Source of the DNA: Phoronis australis
Taxonomy: Eukaryota; Phoronida; Phoronidae
Direction: 5' to 3'
Assembly: GCA_002633005.1 (NCBI GenBank)
Contig: NMRA01000273.1
Span: 191,555 to 255,554 of the forward strand
Length of the DNA stretch: 64,000 bases
In this document: one piece after another, positions 25,986-40,000 of the stretch
Numbering within the stretch: the stretch's first letter is position 1
Layout of the letters: each line of letters begins with the position of its first letter
Made by a program: the position numbers and the translations under genes
Notes under the pieces: model-generated
What the model saw: only the letters and a program-made list of their open reading frames with translations
Told to the model about the DNA's origin: nothing
Database searches by the model: none

Positions 25986-28900
25986 TCTCATGAGAATTTC
26001 AGCTCCCAAAACATGTGCTACTCACTTAGTATATTGACAGTTTCAATGACAGCGACAGGGAAATGCCGACTCTCTACTGAAGGAGACCTGTAATGGTTCT
26101 CTTGGCTCTAGTTCTTTCTGATATATTTGTCCTTGCATGCAAAAATGTTGAGGTTGTGAGTGAATCAACGGCATGGATTAATGCTCTTCTCAGATCTTTC
26201 AAAAGCATTGTTAAAGCCCAATAATCAGCTAGACACCTACCCGATGATTTCTGAGTTTGCCTTGTGGTGGTGCTAATGTGTTCTGTTTAGTTTAGTTGTG
26301 CCTCAAGTTCTGTGAACAACATGTGTCACTCCACCTGCCACTTGTCTCTTGGACCGCTAAACTTTACCATCTTGCTGCTTGAAACTCACTTCCTGGGTTC
26401 TAATCTCATCTGCAAAACCTCAGACTTCGCATGGGATTCATGTCAAAGTTTTTTTACTGTAAAGTTTTGGGTTGGAGAAAAAGTGTTAAGATTCTATCCA
26501 CTGACAAGTGTATGGCTGTTTGATCAAATCCAGTGATCTAGTTGCTTGCTCTAGGGCCTGCAACTGCAAGACAAGTTGTTCATACAACCTGTTATTAAGA
26601 GGCTTCAGGATGTCTGCATTATGGACTGCCAAGGAAAGTTCTGAGTGTCCTGTCCTGCATGGGGGTCGCAGCACTGAAAAAAGTGGGGGGCAGCCCCCCA
26701 GCCCCCCTATGGTGCGCCGCCCATTTCCTGTCATTGCTCATGAAGTCATTTCTCACCAATGCTTCTTTCATTAAATGGGGTGGATTGTACAAAATATAAG
26801 TATTGTCCGTGTACAAAAAAGCTGTTATTCATGCTGTTTAAGTTTGGAAATGTTTTTCTTAGTGGTCCATAGTCTGGGACCCTGAGATGAAAAAATTCAA
26901 ATCAAGACGCCAACTTAAAACTCAGGATTTTTCACTCTTACAAATATGAGATGCTATTCTACACTTGATGGCACAACATGAACGTTTGAGTTCAACGTCA
27001 AATATGCTGAATGTGAGCTTGATTTGAGATGAAATTCGAGTTTGGAATCACTAATTGGCTTATTGTCCCTAATGTCAGTAGGGTCATGTAGCATTTTTAT
27101 CAACATTTAACTAAACGTCCAATCCACTTCTACAGAAAGGGTGGAATTGGAAGAACCCTAGCCAGCCAATTCCTGGCCACCCATGTGAATACAACTGTGA
27201 TGATTAAGAGTCACCCCTCCTCAGTAGGCTGTGATAAAACTTCAGCTTTCAACAAGTGGTTTTTATCACACTCTATTTTTAACTACCCCTGCCTCTGGCC
27301 CTGCATGGCAAGTTTGCCTAGATAACATTTTATTGTTTCTGCAGTCTAGTCAGTCTGCTGTCAGGCCATTCAGTTGACCACAAGTTTGGCCATGTTTCTG
27401 CTGAAAATATCAACACAGCTTGTCGTAAAGACAACTGTTGCCAAATGTCAGGCTGTAAACGCTTGCATTTAACTGAAGTAATAGTAAGCTTGAGTGTTTA
27501 TCCGGTCTTGTCTTTCTTGAAGTTGCCCTGTTATTGACTGCAATAAAACAGCAGCATGGGTGTTTTATCCTTTGCCAGGAAGATTTTAAAGCTGTGAGAT
27601 GGGCATGTTGTTTTCAGTTCAAAGGAAAACTGCGTTTGATTATTTTGTGCCTATGTTTGTGTGTCCAGCCACCAGAGGCATGGTAATTAATTAAATTATG
27701 TTTATCAGTTATGCAATGTATAAAAGAGAGAGGATTTTAGGGCTTTTTGTAAGCAACTGATATTTTCACTGTTACAGTCCAATTTTGCAAAATCATCACA
27801 TTTACATTGTTCAAGGCATTTTACTTAACTTATCTGTATATGTATTACGGTAACTAATTTCTGCATTTATTTATTCACTTACATGGAGTAAAACTGACAT
27901 GAGTGGGATCCAAGTGGATAGACAGAGTTTATCAGGATTAGGCAAAATCTGACTTATCTGAAGAACAGAATATGTAATAGATTGACTGGAACAAACAGGC
28001 ATGGAACTTGTATGAGTTAAGCTAAGGTTTGACTTGTGTGCATGTGAATAAAAAATTTTTACTGATTTTCTTTATTTACTACCTTTCATTTGCTACATTC
28101 CTGAGACCTTTCCAGTGATTCAAAAACACAGTGACTGCGGAGTTATACTGTTTCTATGCCACCCTTTTTGCTCAAAGGTTTTATCTTGAGTTTTTGAAAA
28201 AGAAGATGTTATTTTAAAGTTTACTACAATCATTGTGGCAAGATTAAGTTTGCCACCCCCGTTTTACAACAACATTCTTTCTAAGTTCAAAACCTTTATA
28301 TCTGGCAGTTAAGACCATACGTGCTATGCTTCTAATATGGTCTCCCAGAGATGTAGATTAACTTAATTTGCCTCCTAATGAATGTAGGTTAACAGCCAGC
28401 AAACACTTTTTGAACGGTGATGAAACTAAGTGGAATTACCAGGACCAGAAGTAAACCCAGAGACTTCCACGCATGGACAGTGCATGCATCATTTTGTGCA
28501 GGTTTTAGTTTTGGTCCCGTTTGTTTTGTAAGCAAGTCTTAGCTCTGAGCCCTGTGTGCTGACTGTTACACCCCTGCAATACCACACCGTCCTGAACTGA
28601 ACTTTTCCTCTTTTTGGAGGAGGGGGTAGAAAAATGCATTATATTATTGGACTGATTCTGGGCTTGAAAGGGATAATGTAGATGGTAGAGTGGCTTAGAA
28701 TTTTGCTTACTGATTGTAAGCCCTGGGTGTCTTCATACACAATAGGCCTGAATTACAAGGCCAGTGAAAGCAGTTCTTTATGAGCCCAGCTGTTAGTCAT
28801 ACAACTGTCCCAGTTCGACAGCTTAACAAAGGGTTTATGGTTTTGATTGAGAAGATAATTGTTTCGTTACCCCTTATGGATTCTGAATAGTCCAGACCCG

Positions 28901-29590
28901 AAGGTAATTTTTGTTGTGCCTGGCGTGTTTAGAAAGCAGGTGTAGAGAACTACGTTGCACATAGCCCTGTTCGTCAATGCAAAAGTGAAACCTTTTATCA
29001 GCACACGTACGAAGATGATGGGGGGAATTTACGACAAATAGGCCCATGCATAGATATTTGGAAAATGACCTTTTAGAAATGTCAAATGAAACCGAATATT
29101 TGGCCGTGTATATTTTTTGGAAATGGGAGGCTTATTTTTGAAAACTAACTCATTAAAACTGTTTTTCATAGTATGCTAACTCAGTTACCAACAAAGTCGC
29201 CCAATATGTTAAATTATACTCATTTGATTGAAATTGGATCCTAAAATATGTCTTACAAAAATAAACAAAATTTTACATCAAAACATATTACATATGTATT
29301 TTAGAACAGGCCATCAGATTTTCAAAATGTGCTAACAGTTACCAAAAATGCGCGTATGGGTGTGCATATTTTTGAAAGTTACCCGTACAATTGTTTTTAC
29401 TTCTGCAGTTGTGAAGTTGCAACCTGACAGATATTCTTGTGGGTTAATAATTGTTGTATACAGAGTGATGGTATGCTAACTGTGATCGGGGCTGTTGTCC
29501 TGTTGCAATGGTTACAAGACGATATCTCAAGGTGGAAGTCTTGATAAGAACCTACTTTGCCCATGCATGTAAAGGAGTATCCTTGTTGGT
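25986..29590. other. Non-coding sequence, no gene seen
   Basis: Apart from the G/C-run palindrome at 26640-26725, this is AT-rich unique-looking sequence with short, unconvincing open frames. Confidence 0.5.
26640..26725. repeat. G/C-run palindromic segment, probable dispersed-repeat remnant
   Basis: GTGGGGGGCAGCCCCCCAGC followed by CCCCCTATGGTGCGCCGCCC is an isolated C/G-run palindrome in AT-rich surroundings. Similar G-run/C-run blocks occur inside marine invertebrate MITEs. Boundaries are not visible. Confidence 0.35.
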
Positions 29591-29843
29591 GTGGTTACAC
29601 TAGTGCAATTGAGATTATCACTTCAGCCTTTGACACCAGATAGTCTTTATAAAGTCATCTCCACACTAGGAGTTTCTCTAGAATAACTGAGCCAATCAAC
29701 AGAATGTTGGCACTACACAATCTATACCTAGCAACAAATGTGGCACAAAAGGATCAGACACCAGTAAGTATGTAACTGAGCAAACATGCAGCTGTTACTT
29801 AGTTCCACCTTGTCTGCAGGATTGTGTCCACACTACGACTACC

Positions 29844-30245
29844 CTGGGGCAGGTTACGTACCCTAGAACAAGCTACCCTACCTCGATAAGGTGGGGTAAG
29901 TTGCCCCACGTGTTTCAAGTTGCGCCAGCACAGCAAGCATCCACACTACTATCTAAGATATTGACAACTCGTTGGAGGAATAACTCAAAGTGGGAACTGC
30001 TCTTTAGCCTAGATGAGCAGGTGACTGGAAGCATGCCCTCTGGGCATTGCTTGAGTTATCTACATGACAATTCTAGTGCTGGCCACACTAAGGGTTACCC
30101 TAGAAGTTACTCCTGGAGCCAGTTGTCACTACGTTTGGTAGTAGTAGTGTGGAGGCTACTTATGTTGGAGTAACATGACACAGGTGTGACAACATAACCC
30201 ACCTTATCAAGGTGAGGTTATTTGTTCTTGGCTAACTTACCCCAG
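29844..30245. mobile_element. Fold-back element with long imperfect inverted repeats
   Basis: The left arm (about 29844-29904: CTGGGGCAGGTTACG, AGAACAAGC, GATAAGGTGGGGTAAGTTG) matches the reverse complement of the right arm (about 30190-30245: CTGGGGTAAGTTAG, AGAACAAAT, GATAAGGTGGGTTATGTTG). The arms are about 55 bp. Copies of CCACACTA occur inside and just outside in both orientations. An ATG-open frame of 90 codons across it looks like chance. Confidence 0.6.
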
Positions 30246-31065
30246 AACAAGTTGTAACTTGGTTGCAAAGGCAAAAGTAATTATGATGTAATCTCACCAA
30301 TTTAGATTACAATGTGATTCACACGTGAAATTTTAATTTTTTAATAAATGATCAGTTACACCAAATAAATGCTATATCATTTTAAAGGTCTATGTCATAG
30401 TATTCCCCTAGAAATTTTGGTCATTCTCAGCAATGTTCGAAGCTTTTGAAAAATAAAAAAAATAAAAACTTGATTATTTTTGTCGGAAATTAGTGATATT
30501 TTAACATACCGGCTGTACACTTGCTCACTTACACACAAACGGGTGTCTGATCATCTTTGCTGCACCATTACATATCTTTTATATGATATAGAGTATGTAG
30601 TATGGATGCTTGGTTGAACAGGGCCAAGTTGTACTAGGGCGAGCTGTTTAGGGTAACTCATAGTGTGCACGTGACTTTTTGATATGATACAAATTAACAT
30701 GGTGCTTGTCTAAGATTCTTCTTGGTTGAACTTCCTCAATAGTGTACATACAGGTTGTTTGTATTTGCACCATGTTACCATTACATCTCATACACAGCTT
30801 TTGTCATTGTTATATGGCAAAATACGCAAAATGCAAAATCGCCCATAGATGGTTCTCTAAATAAACTTCAGCTCTTGGGCTGAGCATTATCTATCTGTTA
30901 TCAGTCGCTTGGTAGATCATGTAAACTGAGTCTTGTGCTAAACACAACAGTACACATTTCCAAAATACAGGTGACAAGTTGACAAAGCTTTGTGAAATTG
31001 CAGCTATTGCGCTGAATTCACTGAATTCCCTTACGGTGTACAGATATTGTTACCCTGTCAGTTTG

Positions 31066-31100
31066 CACTATGTCAAATGCACTATGTCAAATGCACTGTG
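31066..31100. repeat. Short tandem repeat, 14-15-bp unit
   Basis: GCACTATGTCAAAT occurs twice in direct succession, followed by a third partial GCACTGTGA copy. Confidence 0.7.
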
Positions 31101-33017
31101 ATGGGTGACAAACAAGTTAGGTTTCAAATTATGATAGCCATTTGCTTGATGTGATAACACAGGCAGATTTGGGAGGGTAGGAACGCCCAATCCCAACATA
31201 ATCAAATGCTTTCGTGTTCATTTATCCTTGGAAACTCTAGTCACTCAGCTTCTCAGCATCCCAGATCTGCCAGTAGGCTGTTAGTGTAAGGATTGGAGGG
31301 TATGTAAATGTCATGTCATAACCACTGGGCTCCCTTATTTTTACCATTGCAATGATCATTCTTGTTGTTATTGTTGCTGGTGCTGATTACACCAGAATCT
31401 CTAGGTACCTATTTGTACCTGGCTATAGCTATGATCTAGAAAAATTGTAACTGTTGAATGAAGCAAGCATTCGGAGAAGTCGGAATTACTGATAGACTGG
31501 CTTGGCTGTTTTTATAATCAACATTTCGTGATTAGTATTCATGTAGTTCACCGACTGCAGTTGACTGAGCACTGGCAGTGAGCAATCAGTTTTCAAATTA
31601 TACATTATTATCTTCCATGTTAAAATGGTCACCATTGTTCTCTTATCTTGTCATCACTCCGGCAGGAATTTCAGACAATAATTTGCCAACAGTGACTATC
31701 CCTAGATCTGCTGTGAATGTTATAATCATCAAAAACCTGCTTTTTTCAGTTCTTGTTGCTAAGAGGCTTAGATGAATTCATTTGATGAAGTAACATCGCT
31801 TAAATTTATTATGGTGTATGGTTTGTTAAATAAATAGGACTTGGGGGCAAGTATACTTTTAAGAATTTTGTTTGTATGTTGTAATGCAAAATTTATGATC
31901 TTTCAAAGGGATGGGACACATATGGTGTCATAGGTGGATTTGGGGAGGGGGGGACAATAGACCCAACAAAACTGAATTGAAAAACAGCTCGGCATGCTAT
32001 TTTTAGGGATACCACAACCATTTACCATTTGGAGGTTGTGGTTGCAACATCCTAAATCTGCCAGTGGCTGATGAGGGGCACTCAATGGACTCTGCTACAG
32101 AGAGATATGAAATGTGTGGATGTTTTACCACCTATGGACCTGCACCACTGGAGGGGGTCATGGTCAGGGTTTTGCTAGGGTAAACTGAGAACAGGTGTTA
32201 CATTGGATCTGCGTAATACTTAATACAGTGTCACTCATAAGCCGCTGCACAAGTTCTTGGTAGATTTGCAGCAGCAATCACCCAGTTCTTAACTTAAAGT
32301 CACACTCCCTTTGCCTTCGGCAGTTTTCAATGAAGAAGCCTGAGCTTTTGAGTTAACCCAATTGTTGTTATCAAATTTCTCTTGTGTTTTAAAAAGCCTT
32401 GTTTTTGGCTAAAACCATACAGAGATACTTAAAAATTTCTTGTTTAAGGTATGATTTTAAAACTTTGAAACGGTCATGTTTGACACCCATTTTTCGGTTT
32501 GTGGGGACAGGGGTACTCAGTTGAGTCAGTTGGACAGGATCTGGATGAGATTTGTTCCACTTGAAAAGACCCCGGGCAGCAGTTACTTCATAACCTTGGT
32601 GTGACCAAACTACCAAACTCCAATTACCTCGGATGCCTATGTGAATTTAATTTCATTTTTATAATATCCTTGTTGTTGAAATCTGGTTTCAGGTTCAGAT
32701 GGCTGTATCGCCGGTAATAGATGAATTTCAGACAGGATTAGATTTGAGCCGATGAGTTTCAAAGGCCTCTACTGCGGCAAGGTGCTGATTTGAAATTCAA
32801 ATCTCTTCAGGATATGAGTTTTAGATGGCTGCCATCCAGCGTCAGTTAACGCTTGCTGTAGCAGGATTAGGGTAAAAAAATAAGATAAAACTTATCAAGC
32901 ATGGCTTAAATGTCAACAACCGAACTTAGTACATGTGCCCTGTCAGACTGAAAGTGATGTTAGTGACAAGTGTTTCATTTACTTAAGGCACTTTCCACTA
33001 GATGTGGCTTGTAGACT

Positions 33018-33310
33018 AAAAGGCCTTTCCCACTAACATGGATGCTTCTGTGTTTAGAGGAGTATGGGTCAGTTGAAATGCATAAATTTGGTCTTCCGAA
33101 GTTAACACCACAAGTTTACTTCGAAATAAAGAAGGTGGATTTAACAGCAGTGTCGACGCGTCTCTATCAAGCTCACCTTCATTTTCCATCGAACTTATCG
33201 ACTGCAGTCAATGTTGTGACAATGGTAATGGTCATATTATGCCATCTTCCGGCAACTTTGATGATGAAAGCATAACCTAGCGATAACTCCGATGGCTGTT
33301 AAGTGTCGAA
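33018..33310 (+). mobile_element. GGCCTTT-family MITE, partial copy
   Basis: It starts AAAGGCCTTTCCCACTAAC and then has CCGAAGTTAAC, TTTACTTCG and GGTGGATTTAACAGCAGTGT in the family's order, as in the reverse complement of 20507..21000. The right end does not show the expected inverted terminus, so it is probably truncated. A second terminus-like segment (AAGGCACTTTCCACTAGATG) lies just upstream near 32986. Confidence 0.6.
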
Positions 33311-36300
33311 GCCACAGTAATGGACAAGGAGTTGTCCGTGCTGGGTAGACAATATTCTCGCCTTATGAATACCTATTATCAGCATTCTTTTCTCATGATT
33401 CAGATTCAGTTATGTTTTAACCATTACATATTTTCTCATTAACCGTGTATGTTCTCCGTACACGTTTGATACATTCAACCAAACACTTACTGAACAGTGT
33501 TGAGCCTGTGCAGCTTGCTATCCCTCAGTCACGAAACAAATAGCGAATAATGTAACAGCCCATTTGTGGTTAGTGAGAGAAGAACTACAGCCATAAAGAA
33601 CTGAATTATGAGAAAAGGATGCGTTGAGAACATCCGTGTGTTAAGAGAGGCTCTGGTTCTACACCTGCCTAGGGGCCGTTCGAAGTACGTAATTCTTCCT
33701 TAGTTTAATACACGATAAGGTGGAACTGGGAAATTTTATTTTATGAAAACTTTTTAATAAAAATAAACAAGAAAAAAAATTTACTTCATTTATTGCACTA
33801 TTTTATGATTGTGTATATCTGTCGTCAACAGGCAAATGATGGAACTGGACCATTGTTAACAATGCTGTGAGTTATTGAAAATCTGAAAAATGGGTATTTT
33901 GGCAATTGTTTTTGTTTGGATTTCAGTTGGTTTAAAACTTATGTACACTGTTATTATAGAATTTTCAATACACTGACGGAGGGTATGTGATGGCACTAAA
34001 GTGTTGCATGTAGAATGGTAGAAATAGTCTTGTATGTGTTTTTGAGTGTCTTTCATCAGATTGCTCCAACAAATGGCCCCAACTCCTACTTAATGTTACT
34101 GTTTCTATGTAGACTGTACTTCGGGAGCAAGTTTTCGGTTATACCAAATTTGTTAAATGCACGACACTTTTCATTGTTCACAGTCTTTATTCCATTGCGT
34201 TCATACTTTCGGAACAAAACTCTACTCTCAACTGAACATGTAGGTAAACCACATTGTAATTACAAGGCGGTAATACCCGACTTTTGAAACAGCAGTGCCA
34301 TATTGAAATTCACTAACCCGCCTGATGGCGATCAGGTCTTTGGTTGACAAGTGTTCAGCGCCACCTACAGATCCCATGTAACACAGATGGGAGGTTTCAA
34401 TCTACTGGTATAAACAGCATTTTAACACCTTTGCTTACTATTATAGTGCTGGCAAATTTTCACTGCTCTGCGGTGGGTTGTACCAATGCCTTGGAAACGC
34501 AAACCTTTTGAAATGTCAATTGATGAGCTATGACATCCCGCTCCGTACATTTCCCTCTGCGAAGAAGTATCCACGGAATAAGCCAATGGCTGCTGCTGAT
34601 AAAGCGGGAAAATTTCAATCCCCGTTGGTGTCAAAAAGCTAAAATAAATTAATGAACTTGAACCTAATCAGACAATGGGAGGGACTGACAGGGGAATTAA
34701 TTGCTGTGCTTTATATTCATGAACCACCATGTAGTAATTGAATTTCTGTTCACTGAATCTGGATCAATCAGATGTCACTTTCCTGCTCTTATTCTAGAGA
34801 GCACCAATATGAAAAGTCCTCCCTCTTGGGGTACAACTTTACTTCTGGTGTCTGGTTATTCTCATGCTTCCAGTGGAAATTTGAAAATTCGCAACAACTG
34901 TACTGAGGTCGTCGAAAGTGTTGTGAATCAGTAAACGTATTCTAATATTCTAATTGCACATGGCTCATCATAATGATTTCTATCATTAACTTGCTTCAGG
35001 TAAAAAAATTATTCGTGTAATCCATAAAAGAAAATGTTTTCTTGGTCCTGGACAAGGTTTTTATGTACCGGTATTTCCTTGGCTGAGACCTTTATCACAC
35101 CAGTTTGCTAGTTTTGGTTGAGTTTGTGTTTCGTTAAGCGTCTAACAAATCATGGCAACTGTGACCCCTCTTGCCTCCCGCCAAGGTGCGCGTGCTCTAA
35201 CTAAATATAGTCGACAACAATGGCTCAAAAAATCAATAGGCTTGGTCAGCACTGTAAACAGTTCTAAACAGAGACAGGTGACGCCACGCAGGGGAACCAT
35301 TCCTCCACACAGGATGTTGGACGGTTCGCATTAGTGGACAGGCTGAAAAACAATTTTTGAATGAACATCGACTTGATCAAATCGCTGTTTTAGCTCGGTG
35401 CAGCGTGCGTGCATTATTGTTGGCAATTGGTTCCAAACTCACCACTGATTGTTACTGGCTGGTCTGCGGTCACGGCTGTCTGATGCGTAACTCGATTCGC
35501 TGGTATGATGTCTTTTTGTTAATTGCATCAGGTTCCCTGTGGTGCGGGTTTATTAACCTGGTTAACTGAGTTTTGGTCCTTCTGGCAAGGTTTGCCTCAT
35601 CTAGTGGTCCCGTAATGTGCAATCTGAACACCTAATGAGATTTCTGAAAAACACTCTGCACGCATGTTTGTGGTTTATGGCGCAGCAGCTGAGTTCAGAA
35701 AAGATGTTCTCTGTGTTTGTAGCCTTGATTTTAGTTGTAACTTAACAGTTGAGGTGCTTAGCTGTGTGTTGAAAATATCCCCCTTCAGTTTGGTATGACT
35801 AACATGTTAGCTTCATGAATTAGTATGAGGCTGCACCCATTGATCAAGTTATTTGTTTGTTTATGACTCAGTTCTCTTCACTTAGAAAAAAATAATTTTA
35901 TAAAAAATCTGAACAAAGCTATATTCATCTTTCATTATTACTTTATGTGTATCGTAAATCTAAAGTCTTTTGCACCCGATTATGGTTTTCTAGTGGTTAT
36001 GTGACCTGTTGTTCTAATTACCATAGCTATTCTGTTTATCACAAATACTCACTCATGCATACACAAACTGATAGTGACTATTCAAAAAATAAAACAATAA
36101 TGGTGGTTCTGTGATTTCTTACTTAGAAATCCATTGTATTTTGGGGTCACTGGCATTCACCTCATTGTTTTTGAGGTTTAATTTGACCAGTTAGGATTTC
36201 ACAATGGATAAACACCTCAGGTAGTGAGCACCCATTCACTTCTGGCTGCAGTCAATAGATTCACTGACTACTAGCAAAGTTTCTATTCATTCCCAACTTT

Positions 36301-36865
36301 GTTTATTTACTTTAAGATGTTTTTCTTCTGGGCCTATTACTAACTGAAAGGCCCTTAGATTAATTTTGTTTACTTTCCATCTTTCAGTCGTTGTACATGA
36401 AGAATGGGTCCCCTTGTACAAGTACTTCTGGCTATTCAAATCACCTATAATTGCGACATGCAGGAAGGATATTTACTGAAAGGGTGGCGAGACATCAAGA
36501 CATTTTCACTGGTGAAAAGTGAGACCTGCGGGGGCTTACCTTTGCTCCTTGAACTGTGCATGTCTTCCATAAAATGGTTCCTCAAATATTTGTGCAGGAG
36601 ATGTGCCTCCTATGAAAGTGTTCAAATTCATGACAAACGGAGACATAGCGTTCAAACTTTTAAGTTGTCTGTGGTTGTTCTGTTCTTTTTTGTTTGTAAA
36701 TTGTGAGTTATTCTATAAGGTGTTCATATTGTGATGATTTGTTTTTCTTAAATTTTCTCTTGAGTATTGACCTTTGAAATTAGGCTTCACTTGCTCTTGG
36801 TGTGAAGGAAATTTATTTATTGACTTGCATAATTGCTTTTACCGATCTTTGGATTTGTGTAAGCA

Positions 36866-37036
36866 TGGTCTACACTGGCACAGTGTACCAAAGATGGGTT
36901 GACAGCGAAATCGACATGTTAACCAGCAAAAGCTTGCTTAGGTTTGCCAGTTTTGACAAGTGGCTAAACTCGCCATAACAGTAAAATCCGTGGTCGTGTT
37001 TGCAAAAATTTAGGTAGAGTTTGCCAGTGTAGACTA
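36866..37036. mobile_element. Small MITE-like element (171 bp) with TCTACACTGGCA inverted termini
   Basis: The left end is TGGTCTACACTGGCA and the right end is TTGCCAGTGTAGACTA, giving a perfect inner 12-bp inverted match with near matches outside. No target duplication is evident. The interior has no coding potential. Confidence 0.6.
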
Positions 37037-40000
37037 GAATAATAGATATATTTAGTCCAAACTTAGTTTGTAAATACCTGTTGTTGTGATTGACATCCCC
37101 CATGCTGAGATTCATGCTGTGCTCAAACCAACACTTGAGACCTGTCAAGAAACTGAAAATTGACATTCCGCTAATTTACCATCACTCTAAATACCAGTTG
37201 GAGGGAACTCTTGTAATTTCTAGCATAAGTGGATTGTTTATTTGCTCTTAAAATCACCTTGTTGTTGCTGTAAGGTTTTTACGCGTATTTTTATTTATTT
37301 GGGCTTATCTATTTGATATACTCTGAAGCTTTTTTACTGTCAAGAGAAGTCCAAGAAGGTTCACTTGTGTTTATGTTGTGTCCTCAATAGTAGTTTTGTT
37401 GTGTATGTTAACAGTACTTCACTGTCTTAGATTTAGATGTGGTAGGTAACTTGAAATGAAACCTGTCCAAGTTCAATGTGTCTCTCTTTCTCAATTGTGA
37501 TCTCAGGTGATTATAAATAGTGATGTTTACCTCTGAAATCCTCAGTGATAATGCCAACAGGGGCTGATAAACAAATGCAATTTCAACCCAGCTGATAAAT
37601 CCTCAGACTATTTTAAAATTTCAAGCAAGCAACTAAATCCTTGTGCCAAATTTTGGAATGCTGCTCGTTTACAGGTGCGCCAACCTTGTCACTTCTTCTG
37701 TGTCAACAAAAAAATGAAAAATAAGTGTCCCAGTCTTGTGATTGTGGTCGTAAAAAGGTTCAAAACAAAATTCCTTCACATAAGTATAGGTATATTTACG
37801 CTTGGGTGGGTTTGAAATGGAATGGTGGGCCAGTAATCAAGCCACTGGTCTCAGAGGGTATTTAGACAAGCTTTGTCAACATCAGTGTCTATTGTCTGTT
37901 TCTGAATAGTTACTGGGTTTGTGTGGATGCTATCAGCCCTTGGGGAAATATTGGTTGTCTGTGCCATATTTTACTGTCTGTCTTCTGTGGTCTGATTTAG
38001 ATCCCAAGCCTTCTGGGCTATTTACACTGCCATATATTCACCAGCAGTTGATTTTACACTCAATTTTGTATCATCACTTTAACCATGTGCTTTTAGAAAC
38101 ACATTTTGCTCTTGAGAATAAATGAATTTTAAGAAATGCGTTGTTATATACCAGTTGAAAATTTAGAGTCACTTGTGTAGGGTTGTAAAATAATACAGGA
38201 CTGAACATTATTTGGATTTTGTGGGCCATCAAGGGGGCGGTAGTTATCTACATTCCATAAATTACCCCTTCATTATAGTGCTGTATACTTGGAGTGAGTT
38301 TACTGCACCCAGATTTCATGATTATTTCAGTAGAGTTGTTTTTTATGACCTGTTGATCCTACACAGGCTCAGTGTAAAGAACGGGGATTTAGTACTAGAA
38401 TTACTTTTCCAACGACCCTGGCTCGTGGTCTTTCATTTCCACACAGTACGCTTTAATGTAAAATGTGATATTTTTATGTTGCATTACACTTCCCAATTAG
38501 AAAATGCCAATGCAATACGGCTTTGGTATATATTACTTAGGACACCTGTTGACTGTCCCTTGTAATTAAAAGGGTGTTGCTGTCCGCTTGCTGGACTGGA
38601 GCCTAAATGGTATATAATTATGAGATTTTCATCAAAAACAAACTTTTGCTTTAGACTACTTATTGTTATGAAATTTGATTTCAATTTGCTCCTTAGTCAA
38701 AATGGATGTGATCCCTGGGCTGCAAAAGATCTCGCCTCTACAACTTTGTAAAGTCACGGTGTGTCATTTTAGGCACCGAACATGGTCTCAGGGAGCAGGA
38801 AACTGTCGGCTCTTTGCAAATCCGAAAGTCACTTCCCATGTTTATATGAAACAACTGGAGACCATTTTTAGCGGTATGTAGTTTAAATCAAGGATTCGTT
38901 TCTTCGACGTTACGCAGGTTTATAGCTGTTTTAAACATCTACCTCTCACTCCCAATAATAAAAGCTTCATGGCTTCTTGGTTTTCCACACTGGGTTGGTA
39001 TCGCTAAATCAGACGATCGCTCGAGCTGATGATCGTTAAAAGAATAATTATAAGTTACTCATCACAGGATAAATTTCAGGTTCACGGACCAGTGGCTATT
39101 TTGAAAGCGCCCGTGAACCAATTCTCTGTCGATATCTGATCTGAGCTTCAGTACCCTCCCAGCAGGATGCTGGTGCATTTCCATAACAGACTACCGGCCC
39201 GTCAGCAATATTTGTCCGTCTTCACAGGCTGGGTAATTTGGGATACTTACTTACCGTCATGACTCACAGAACCGGTGGGCGTTTGGTTCTATCCAGTTCA
39301 ACTAAAAAGTTTCAAGTCAACGATATTGATCTGTTTCGACGGCAGCTGATGACGAAAAAAGCATAAAATCTTGTCCTTGAAACATCTCTTGAAAGGCAAA
39401 TTTCCGAGGTTGCAATACATATCTGTTGGGCCTCGAACGACATTGTTTTATAGTCCGAGTTTGGCTGCCTCTAAAGCCACTTCGACGGTGCGCCAAATAA
39501 GATAAGTGGAATGTTTCGGAAAACTCTCAGTGGTTACTATTGTGGATCTTAGTATTCAAATGGTTTTGCTGAAAGGGAGCGATATGGCCAATGGTCGCGA
39601 GTTCTATTCTTACGCATATAGGCGTAAGCCATTACAGTGCCAGTTGACGGACGAATAAATCGTTAAGACAAAGCGTGATTAATTGAATGATAATGGAAAA
39701 TTACAAGCTAATTGTGGGCTGTGTCAATAGTACTAATGTGAGAGACAGTTCTGGCGTAATAAGTACAAGCAACATCGATGCTTCCACGAATGTCCATTGG
39801 ACGGAAGTTTTTGTAGCGTTCACACTTTCACCGCATGTGTCTTGCGAACAACTTCAAAACACATGTCACACTTTTTAGAAACTTTTACACATTTTACGAA
39901 ACAAAGTCTTGTTCTCCCGACGAAAGAAAATTTTATTTGTTTTCAATATTATAGTGGTATTTTTATGTGTATTGCAATCGTCACGAAAAAACCCCGTTGT

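Larger units (their letters stand above)
30246..36865. other. Non-coding sequence with MITE remnants, no gene seen
   Basis: Contains the partial GGCCTTT-family element (33018-33310), a short tandem repeat (31066-31100) and a fragment resembling the 29.8 kb fold-back (GGGCCAAGTTGTACTAGGGC near 30620). A 60-codon basic frame at 35152-35334 starts at a good-context ATG but has no recognisable homologue. Confidence 0.45.

Noticed and set aside
38212-38565. 117-codon plus-strand frame
   Set aside because: It is hydrophobic and aromatic-rich without a recognisable domain, in AT-rich surroundings where such frames arise by chance.
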